Shown here: in pieces, positions 29,201 to 41,200 of the stretch
How the letters are laid out: every line of letters begins with the position of its first letter
Numbering within the stretch: the first letter of the stretch is position 1
Source: Alentia gelatinosa
Taxonomy: Eukaryota; Annelida; Polychaeta; Phyllodocida; Polynoidae
Reading direction: 5' to 3'
DNA: 64,000 nucleotides
NCBI GenBank assembly: GCA_950022655.1
Contig: OX465581.1
Span: 107,243,125-107,307,124 of the forward strand
Notes under the pieces: generated by a model
What the model was told of the DNA's origin: nothing
Database searches by the model: none
What the model saw: only the letters and a program-made list of their open reading frames with translations
Position numbers and translations under genes: made by a program

Positions 29201-32200
29201 TTATGTTAACAGAGGTTGTGCTGCTATCGCAGATGAGGATCGAGATGGCAAGCTCTGTCAGTAGACTCTCCTTTCATCTCTCCTACCTACATCCCCGCCA
29301 ACATTCCCCCTTCAGTGATGAGCTACTCGGAGAAGGTCTGAGAAGGTAATCCCTCAGGCTATCCTGCTGGGTGAGCAGCTCATTAGGGGCCCTCGTCCAT
29401 ACTAATTGCTGCTCGTGTCTACAGAGATTGCAAAGTGCCACTTGCAATTTTACTGTAGTTCGCAGTTCAGCGGAAATGCTCCAATTTCGCTGAGTGCCAA
29501 TCGTATAGAAATACATGTGTATTACAAGGAACAGAGTTAGTCCTGTTTATGTCTACCTTTGAGGGGCGTTGAGGGAGGAGCACGCCTATGGTCGAGAGGT
29601 GGAGGAAATACTCGCGTCTGAGTACAACACACTTCAGGAATGTTTATGTTTCTAGGCTTTTATTCAACCCAAAGCTTAGATCTTGAGGTATCATTATTAG
29701 ATAGAGCCTGGTGTTCTTGATATATCTTTTGGAATTTAAGAGATAAAATAATGTATTTTGAAGAATATAAACATGCCTGTTTTCATCAACGGAAACTGTG
29801 TCTATCATAAAAGTGCCATATTAAGCCGGCTGTCATAGTGTAATATTGGAAAGGGTCCAATTAGGGAGGGATTTATATGACAAAAGGCCTTACCAAAATA
29901 CCAAAGGCTGAGTAAGGTAATATCTGATAATAATTTGATTTATCCTACCCCTAATATAAAATCCCATAGGCTTAACATTGACTTTCCCTATGCGCCCATA
30001 TGTCGCATACGGATAAAAAATCGCTCCTAGGAGTGTACAAAAAATGGACCAATCAGAGATCAGCAGCTGAAAGTAGTTCCATGCGCCTTCAGAGCAGCAA
30101 GGAGAGCTATATGGACTTCAGAAAGTTTTTATCGTGTTTTTTATTATTATCCTCACATAAAAATATCGTTCACAGGATAAAATCAAAACCTTATTCGTTT
30201 TACTCTGGGCTCCCGTATGCGACTCCTGGAGTTTTGGCTCCGGATATCATTACGCCCAACTCAAGTCGTCGCATACGGGAGCCCAGAGTAAAACTCATCC
30301 AGTTTTACGATATTATTTGCCTTTCTTTCTCCCGTGATATCTAGATACAAGTAAGGACATTCGGCTATTGCATAATTTTGACGTTTGTGTAAAACTTTTG
30401 ACTCTAACCCTATCAACCACCCATTAGAAAATGATAAGCGTTATCAATGCTCTTCTAGCGGTGCTTCACTGCCCCTCATCGTTAATAACTAAAACAAGGT
30501 GACCTAATTAACCTATGCATTTAAGTCATAGAAGTGACTGCCTCGATGATCACTCACCCTCCAGTGCTTTCACGCGACGCTAATGTTCTATTAAATCATG
30601 CAAATCTACTGTTGTACCTGTAATTAACTGGCAATGTGCTTTTCTCTGTCTGGCTTGGTGCTTGAGAAGGGGTGGCTTTAGCATGGGGTAGATTGGCAGA
30701 ATTGAAAAGAAGCATAGAATAATGGAATTGAAATAAGATGCAAACAAAATTAAAAGAGAAATGAAATAGAAAGCTCTGATTGTTCATGGTGGATTTCAGT
30801 CAAGTCGTTATATACAATCATTTTGACTCAGACTTTGAAGCCATTAACCTTCAAGAACCAGAGATATCTGGCACATGCTATGTCTACGGAGACAGTGCAG
30901 ATTTAAAGACAAATGCTGGTAGATATCGCAGTGCCCTCTTTGTCTACTCTCAGAACTAAATGTATCTTTAGTGCTGCGATCTGGTTTCATGAAAATATTG
31001 CAGTTTCCCATAGACAACAATGGTAAATCACCTACCTTCTTCCGATGGCCCTCCCATAGAAGTTAGCATTGTGACATAGTATTTTATTAGCATTTCTCAT
31101 TTGAAAGTGTTCCCAACTATCATAATCCAGAATTGTTTGAAGATATCAATAGAACATCAATGTCATCTAACCATGAAGTCAAAATATTGCAGTTTCCTTT
31201 AGCCAAGCACTTACCTTTTCAGATGGCCTTCCCATAGAAGTTAGCGACATGCCTTTTTTTATTGCATTTTCTATTTGCTGATATATGAAACTTATATTAT
31301 CCAGAGTTATTGCAAAATCAATATAGTCACCCAACTACCAGCCTTTGTCTTTAATACCTATTATATCTGTATAGGCAACAACGATGTCGAGTACCTAGCT
31401 TTTCCATTAATGGACGTGTGGTTCAAAATAGAAATAGTAGAAAGGACTCTGTTTCGTCTTTTGTTAGAAATTACCCATTGAAACAAATTGAGTCAGCAAA
31501 AAGATTGTGCTGTTTTATTTCAAAATCAGTAAGATTATCGGAGTGGGTTACCCTATGATAATGTGAACATATGTAGACAGGAACGAGCACCTGCTCCCGG
31601 TTTATTCATATGTGTGCCTTTTTCAAGTACTGCTTATTTGAAGCACATCAACGACCGTAACACTCTTCAGCAGCTGCTCCTTGTGAAAGACACTAACCTT
31701 ATGTGTTATGATGTTGCTGTTAGATTATTACACTTAAATGTATATAATCTACAACTCTAACACAACAGGAAAACCTTGCTGCAAGGCACTGTCGTCAAAT
31801 AGGGGCACTTACAACACAAAGCCTGAGCCTATTATCATAAATTTATGTCAGTGGTATGGAACCTCTCCTGTTGTTTTTTACAATATAGAGTTGGGACTTT
31901 CATTTCTGAAACTGATAACAATCAGTTCATAATGCATTTTACATTGGTATTCCCAAGTGGAAAACTACTTTTCATGAATATCGTCTCGATACCGATAAAT
32001 TGCTATTCTGTTTTATAATGCATGTATCAAAATCTCACAAGGTCTATATGTGCAACCGGTAATGTAAGATCAGTCACCTCAGCCAACCGACAACACGTGG
32101 GCCCGCTGAGCATTATTGACTCCCCGTTACCGCATTGCTTTCTCGGGAGCCCAGCGTTTACACAGATCAATCGCGGATCGCTGTCGGCTCGTAATAGTGC

Positions 32201-35200
32201 ACTGTGCACATTAGTGTAGGCGCCATGACGTCTTGGGGGCCATGAATAAGAAAATACCCCCGCGGCGCTGAGGGGTATGCCGCCAAGCAGCCACCGCGCC
32301 AAGCTCAGCGGGTATGTTGTTGGACGTAGGCAGCTCAGTCAATACAGGTAAACTCAATATATGCCGTCACGTCAATCATTATTGGGCAAAGATAATTGCA
32401 TATGTGCACCAGGTTGGCCGCATGTTCAAACGACCAATCTAAAGGGATTCATTATGAGAGTCCCTTCAGTTATAGATATATAATTTTTGGACTTCATGCA
32501 TTGGTCAGTAATTGAGAGAATTGGGGATTAATTAACGCGCCAAGGGAATCGTGTTATCCGCCGGCCTTGACCCTCGTGACGTCATAACCTCGTGACGTCA
32601 GCCGCCATCGGCCTCTTATGGCGGCAGACTTCAAACAATAAAGAACTCTTTTTCCACCACCCGCTCCACAGCTGTGGGTTGACATTTTCAGACTTGAATA
32701 TTTAACATATCAAGACTTAACGTCTTTAGTCACCTAATGTAACTATGAACTTATTCTAAGACTTAAACGTCTCTTAATCTGATATGATCATGCGTTTTAT
32801 GAACTTCGAGTAATAAATACTCTCAACCAATTCCCGCCTAGGGTTAATTAAGTTTTAAATAGCCATTGGGCTCATATATCCTGGAAATTTCCATGTATGC
32901 CATAGATATGCGTCCCCTTGAATTGGAATGCCATTGCGAATACACTACGATATGAATAACTCAGATAGGTATAACAATCTTGATTTCTGAAACGATCATA
33001 TGTGTTAAGTCAGTATGCTGCTTAAAGTAGAAGGATATTAACCCATAGGTGATGGTAAAGTGCATATTGTCAAGGCAGCATAGGGCCTACTCTATGCATA
33101 ATACCATATACATCATTTTGAATAAGAATACATTGACCGTGCTCTTGTAAATAACGTATGCCTGTTTTAGTAAGTCCATTCCATAATGGAATGTCTCGGC
33201 TATTGATAGATGAAGTGGACCTGATTTGTCATCTTGTGTGATGAAAACTCCTGATGCTGTGAAATTATGTAGATGGATCCTCTTGGGGGATACTTTAAAA
33301 TCCGCCCATCAATATTCACGGTATTGATTGGGTACAGAATCAGTATGTTATTTATATCATTAAATCATTTCGCTCATCATGTCATATGCATGATAACGTG
33401 GTCTCAAACTAGCGATTACTTGTTATAGTTGCTGTTTAAGCTCAAATATGGCCTATATTCATTGGGTAAGCTTTTCTGTCTGTTGGAAATAGATATAAAT
33501 TCTTGGTATTATGACACATTTGTAAAAGAAATTGGGACAGGTAGCAGCAATTATATTTACTTAATACACTTAATGTTTTGTATCCGATAATCTGACACTG
33601 AAAAAGGCACGCCTCTATTTTTACATTGATTAACGGTATTATTCTTTTGTTGATAGTTTATTGCACGACTAGCTATGTGATTATTCAGCCATGGACCTGC
33701 TATAGTGCTCACCACTTTGATCTTGCGTGTGATCACTGATTCAAAAAAGAAATAACAAAATTGCGGAACAAAGGGCTGCTTATCATATCGCTGGTGGGCG
33801 TGTTTTACATCGGTGTCGAGCAGCAAAGAGCCTTGCACTATTTGTCTTTTCTGCCCTGCGAGCAGTTCATGAGAATAACTGCAGGGAGCAGCTCCCCCAG
33901 GCAGCTGCGGCAGAACTCTGCGACAATCCTCTATAAGTCTTCCGTGGAACCATGCACAAGGGCTTTGAAGGGCAGACAGCGTGGTCGTTCAAGTGGCTGA
34001 AATTGGATTTGGATGTTGTCATTTGGCTACTAAGCGAGTATATATTGACATTCTGAGGTCTGCTTGTTAGAGTTGTGTCACCCCTTGTATTTCCCAGTAA
34101 CGCTGACTTGACCGTGGAGGAGGAAGGTAACTGTGCTACCACTCCCACCAAACACTAACCCACCTATGCTGAAAGATCGATCTTTCATTCTGCCTTAAAT
34201 TAAGCCTCCGGGTAATCTTAGCCTAGTTGCATAACTACTCATCAAATCTGATTACGCATACTATCGATTTGTTCTTTGCCTGTGGGTGTGTATGATACAA
34301 TGCCATATAATGGTATTCTTAAACGTGTGAGGTTTTGTCTTTTGGAAGAAGGCCTAGAGCTGCCTTATTGCACCGGGATCTTCTGACTGAATCTATAGTA
34401 AATAAAGAAACTCCGCCAAGGCAATATAGGTAAAGAGTCTGCAAAGTGTAAAAATGGAGGGAGAAAAAGAACTTATTTGACCAAAACATGCGTATCGTAA
34501 AGCTGAAGCCCCATCTACACTGGTATGGCTAACTGGAACGAACATCCTTGGAAGTACAAGAAGGACTCTTTATAGCTTTAGAAATATGCAAATTTAAAAT
34601 CTTATGATAGGTACGCTTTTTCATTGATTGAAAGGTTTGTCTAAAGCTCTCGCTTCTGACTAAAGCTGTCATGCACGGTTCATAATATCTCATTCCAATC
34701 GTAATTTACATTTGCTGTACATATGAATATATATTACTGATGACGGAAATTGTTAAAAACTGGACAATGTTACCGTTGGAAGAATTGGCCAGAATAACTG
34801 CAATATAGAGGCCAGTTTATGTATCCCTTTACAATACAATAAAAATGAATTAAAAAAAAGAGTCAAAATTTTGTCCCGTCTCAAACTAGTTTAAACGTTA
34901 TCTTTTCAATTGAAGGTTTCATTCTAACTGCTATAATATCCAAGGTTCGGATAAGAGCAGTGGTAGAGTAGCTGATGTGCAGGTGTTGTCCGCTCCCGAC
35001 CTGGTCCTCCTCCAGATTCCTGGATCATAGCATTTAGCTGACATTGATCGAGATGTGAGCACGGCAGCCTGTGACCCTGGAGCTCATCCATAGAGCGAAT
35101 TAAGGAGGGTGTGGCGCCGGCCCAGGAGGAGCGCAGGTCTGTACCGGATTGCAGATGGGTGGGGGTAATAGGTGATTAACGGGGCTAGCTTGCAGGTGTC

Positions 35201-38200
35201 TGCCTCATGTTGTGATCAATAGAAGCAAATGCGAGGGGGCACTGCTTGAACCTTATCTGTCTTTGATTCCCTGACATAATTGCTACTCCTGTCGACAATT
35301 TGTTTATGTGTGTTTACCTTGTTATGATCACAGAATGATGAAATCTTGTATACCGCTTGGGGTCAATAGATATCTCTGAGCATTTTATGTGATTGAATGG
35401 CACTTCCTATTGCTATATACTGTAAAATCTAATGAAGTATACTAAGGTATTTGATGCCTCTGGCTTTGATTGATTTGCATGTCATATCTATCAATTGATT
35501 ACATATATACTGATTCTAAGAAACTGTGTAGTGTACCTTAAAGGCATCCATTGTATATATAGAACCTTCTATTCGGGTATATGATAGAGGAATCATTTTT
35601 CACATGTCAAAGTAGAGACATTTTTCACGTATAGAAATAGTGCTCAAGCTAGACGACACTTAAATGCTACAGTGGCTGACTTGCTGAAGACTATCTGGAG
35701 TAATGGAGATTTCATACCCACATTAGAGTCCACGTTTAGCCCAGCAGGCACCATAGAGTGCCACTCGAGTCCCATCTCCTCCAGTCCACCATCTGTCACA
35801 TAATTGCGGGCGGCTTCATGAGGATAAAACTAAATCCTCATTATCTGCTGCTAACCATTGGTAAGGGAGGGACTTAATGCCATATTAAAGCTGGTGGGAG
35901 TAAAGTATTTAGGCCCCGCCAACGCCACTATGGTCAAATCAGTCTTTATCAGTGGTGCTGATAACATTATATATACCTACAGCCATCTACTCCATAATGA
36001 AATACCGCTTTTTGTTATATAATAATTCCAATATTCGTAGCATGGGTAAAGTGTTCATACCGAGGGTAGAATTTTCATACCAAGGCAGGTCACGTGGCGT
36101 TAAGGCGGCAAATTAAAGGTCCTGTTATAGTAGTATGCTGTGTGAGGAGTAAAACAAGCAAAGACAACCTTCAAGTGTGACAGCTCCTGAATCGACATGT
36201 TTGTGAGTAAGAAATATGACAGCTTTCCATATGTGTCTCTTATATGATGAGAAGAAAACAGATTTCCGGTGTCAGAATTCCGGAATTTATCAGTGAGGGC
36301 GTCGGAATTGATGTCACATTGGCCAACGGCCTCGTCACAACATTCCAATAGCCTCACATCGAAACTCTAGAATTCTGACACCCGAAATCGGTTTCCTTAT
36401 ATACTTGGATACATAGGAGTGTATCAATAATATCCCTGATGTGATTTGTAACATGCATCCATCTAATAGGTGACCTAGGCCTCATAGGGGTCATGAAAGG
36501 CATGCCACAGGGGCTCGATCATTCTCATTCCCTTCTCATTGCTCCATTGAGGATGACAGTGGGCAGGGCAACCATCATTTGTACTGACCTGTGATGATCG
36601 AGGGACCCTCCTTTTGCCCCTCCCCTTGTCCCTGAAGTTTACCCGACGTGAATGCCTGAACACGACGTAGGCTGTACGTCTTTACCATGACCCATCACAC
36701 CATAGCAACGAATCCACGTCACTGCTTCGCAAAGCACCATTGATCTCTTATGGTGATTGATCCCGGCAAATACGCTAAAGGGAGCTGCGCTTGACCAGTT
36801 TCCCCTCCATCCCGGGCTTGTAATAGGATTGACTATGCCAGGACATCCACCTACTTCTGTTCCATTTATAAAAGGCCCAGCTGGACTTGGCTTTCTTACA
36901 GGCGGACGTGGCCGAGTGTCAGATCTTGTAAAATGAGATTTAAAAAAAAGTCGTCTGCGGGAACCTCAAACCAGTGACTGTCATTTCCATGACACGGGAT
37001 TTCAATCCGAGACTCGCCACGACGCCGCCTGGGTTGGATCAGACGGGTCCTTGTCATCACGTGACCGCCACCGCCATGTCGGCACTGCTGTGAACCGACA
37101 GGAGTGACACTCTCCTGCCCGCTAGGGGGAGGGCGACACCAATAGAGCAGTTTGGGAGGGCCATAGGACCTGGATTCCCCGAGACCGATGGCAGTTATCC
37201 AACCGCCCCCAGGAGACCTGGTGCCTGGTTGGATGGAGGCGAGGTCTGTGGGGATTTGGCTCAGAGAAGAGAGGAAACTGTAGTAGAAAGGTTGTGGTTT
37301 GATGTGCTTTTTTCTTTATTTCCGTATTTCCACTCGTTTAAGGAAAACAGATATCAAGCCTTGCGTAGTGGAACACGTGTTTGGTGCAGGGAAGTGGGCA
37401 ATATAAGTACAAATAACAGGCATCCAAATAAGAAGGCAATGCTGATCACTCTGCTGCCTCCGCTGGCACCCTGTGAAATTGTATCCCACACATGGTCTTC
37501 CTCACACGGACAGACAGACACTTGCACTCTGACCATTACGGGGAAAATGTTCTTTTATATCTTTACATGGAGATTATTTTATCTATTTTCTATCCATGTA
37601 TCTTGTCCCTTGTGGTGAGACATCCTTTGTTTTTACTGTCAAGTTGTTATTGATCCAGTTTTTGACAATTTGTCGAGGAAGCACTGTCACTTTCCTTCAC
37701 GGCTCCACGCTTTATCCACCTCCTCGGGTAAGGCGTTGATATCTAGATCCCTCACCATATACAGCACATACATGGTCGCACATTTGAGCTCTGTTTGAAT
37801 GCCAAAATATAAGTAAGGCTCGAAATAAGGATCTAAGAAATTCTGTACTGAAAGCCAAAGGAAACACAAAAAATAAAACATAAATGATATATAAAGAAAA
37901 TAAATAGTGTTTTGGTTTAAAATTCCTGTTCTTACTCCCATTCGGATCCATTCCTCAGAAGATCTCCTTTTTTCAGATGTTAAAAAAGCTGAGAATCCAC
38001 ATAGTATCTGTATTTAATGCCACCACTTCCGTTCTGATGATCCTAAATTAAAAATCCCCAAAGACTGATTCATGACGAAACAGAGTTTCCAGGGTCAATG
38101 TACGAAGACGATGTTTCGATTAAGGACATACGCTCGTTCTGCTGATTCCCGGGTAGTATTGCACCGTAGCAGTCTTTCTCCTACTTACTGCCGTTGACTG

Positions 38201-41200
38201 TTTTACATCGCAGATGTCTTATCGCTGCTCACAACCTTGGAAAGAAACTAATCGTGACTGATACTGGTGGGTAATGTGTGGCGTTTCCATCTGTCGCCGT
38301 TCAGTACATAATTACGTATACGTCGTCTGGATGGAGTGGGGCATTATGTTATCAATGGCTTGGGTCTTTACTACTTTACCGCTGCTCTCCTGATGTGCAC
38401 AATGGTGATGAGGGGTGTTTTACCAGACTCCATTGCGAGCTGCTCCATCAGCATTCAGGGACAGTTTGAGCTCCTCTGTAGTTGTCCTGTAATCCTGGTC
38501 CATTCATTAGAGAAGTGCTGAATGTCTTAGCTTAGGAATGTGCTTCAGTTACATCGGAATAAGAAATAATGATGTCCTTGGGACAATGATTAGACGTTAG
38601 GGGTTATCCATAAAGTCCATACGCAAAACTTCTGAAAAATTTGACCATCATCCCTACTTCCCTCTCCATCTTGCATGCAATAGAATATAAAAGGGACGCA
38701 TGCAAATGTATTTTCAGTATTAAAAAGTTTAATCATGAAATTACCCCAAGGATATGCCCGAGGTTTAGTCACATGGCAGTACCCACAAGAGTCGAGGCTT
38801 CGAGCGTAGGTGAAAACAATTAGTTGGACTTTGGTACTTAGATCTAATTTGTGATATAAGAATGTACCGAACACTAGACCGGACAGCGGATAACATTACC
38901 GAGTAGTATGTAAGAAATAATTACAAAGGCTATTCGTCAAATAACTGTAATGCATTATTATTGACAAGAGGCGTGAATAATTTGGCCTGAATCTCCATGC
39001 ACTATCTTCTCAATCGTTGAGATATATCCCCTCAGCAGAAGGTCTATAATCAATGATTCTTCAAACAATCCCTTTCCTTTCTCGAGCCTGTATTATTTAT
39101 ACCACTATATTCTCACTGTGGGCCGAACCGCCCTCTATACCCAATGCCACAGTAGAATGGACAATACAATACTACTGTTAGTACTACGTGAATAATTCAC
39201 CATCTACATAAAATGACACCGCCCAGTCTGTCTTTCCTCATGTTGAAATCTTAGTAGATTAACCTTGTCATAGCTAGGTTTGCCTTATACAGATGTAAAA
39301 ATGCGATAAGGCTTATTCTTTTCTGACAAAGCTTTTACTTTCCCTTTTCAACAAATTAATAAACAGGATTCATACTGTTCATTCATCTTAACCAAGGACA
39401 TCTGGCATGTGTTAGGGAGATATTCCTTGCTGTGTATCAATGTGTACTGGCTCATAGCCACGTTCTATATACGAAATGTGCAATTAGAATACGAGTCATT
39501 GCAATTTAAAATCATATGAAGAAATAAATATTCGTTGCCTCAGCAAGGCCACCGACCGGGCTGGGAGAAATGACTTTGGTGCAGATCGTTGTTGGTCTAT
39601 CCACGTGCGACTGGCAATACCACGCCGGTCTCTTTGTAGAATTTATGGAAATGTCAATGAAACCGTGACGCCCTACCACAGTGATCAGTATGCATCAGAC
39701 ACCCGGAGGCCCCCGCCTTTCAGCATGGTCCACTGAGACTTCGGGAAATGAGAGTTTAGTCCATAAAGTCTTTATTGGCACAGAGTCATCTTGCTCCATA
39801 GTATCCCAGCTAGGTTTTAAACGGAATTGTTCGCGTCGGTTGAAAAGAAAATAGGCCATAGACTTAGCTGAGATTTATAGGTGTCGCGTCTAGTTGTATC
39901 AGGATCTTTATGTATAGGCCTACATTCCAGTTTCTGCTCCCTAATGCATTCTGACAAATAGATCGATTTTCCTTCGGGCTCATGTAATGGTGTTGCTTTT
40001 AGTTCAAGGCATATCTCTCTCTTTTCTAAGGCTGAATGTGACATAATCGGTGAAAAAGGTAAGCATGTCCATTATGCTTATATCAAGGTATTCTGTATAG
40101 CTGGCCATGTATGGCATGTGTTCTTCGGGCGTAGCCACGGGTAACTACTGATGGACCATTCAATCCAATTGATTTTTATACCGCATCTACACATATTATA
40201 TGGTAACTTGACGCGAGTGTCGATAAGGGTATGATAGCTTAAAGGGATCAAATATCAATATTTTCTCGGGCATGGCCTCACATATAATGAAAACTATGAA
40301 TGAAGACACCGATTAATGCGATCTGCCTGTCAGCTTCTCAGTTACATGTTCGATTATATGTTTTCTAATATGGAGGAACATGATGTGACTATAATCTTTC
40401 TATATCGTATATCAGAAATTTCAGGGTATACGGGCTTCATATGGGTAAATGATTAAAAGATGTTTTGTGTTGTGTTCTCTAGGGATGGAAACCAATCCTG
40501 GCTACATTTACCTTTATAAAAGTGCCGTAAAAAATTACAAGAAAAATGTTATATTCCCACAAGCATAGACAAGACTTAGTTACATTGGCTGGAGGTGTTC
40601 TACCCCATGCAAGCAGGTGTTCTCAACAGAGGTCTGGATGAAGCAAGGCTCCTCCTTAAAAAAACATATCCCTTAGTTCCGCTAGTTCATTAGCCTATAT
40701 TTCCATCACATGCAGCCCATTAAGACCCCTCTATCTTTCATGCATAAGAGCACTACAGGCGACAAACCTTTGATCTCTCTCAGATGCTGGTTGAACCGAT
40801 AAGCATGTGTAACCAATAAGTGGGTGGCTTGTTATTTTCACAGCCCAGTGACACTCTCGGCCACAGTGACACTGAACAAATTAAGTACCTCTGCCGTGTT
40901 TTTCAAGCCTGTCTTATTTTCTGTGGCGAAATCAGCTTGCACACATAATAAAGTCACTATCCAAGTAAGGTACTTCGACCAGAACATTTTGTTTAACAGT
41001 ATTCAGAGCCCTTGACAGAATCACTATTGTTATTTGACACAAGAGGGCAATGACGTCAACCCGCTGAAAGCTTGGGTAAGCTCCCTATGTTAATTCCTAT
41101 TCAGAAAATAATGCAAGGTTCAGTGAACATTGATATAACTAGTAGGATATCAAGAAAATGTTTTTTGAAATCTATTGAAAAACTGGTAGGATATCCGGAA

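Noticed and set aside
32027..32302. 91-codon minus-strand frame in a GC-rich segment, possible NCKX exon
   Set aside because: No family similarity; exons 2 and 3 already join in phase without it.
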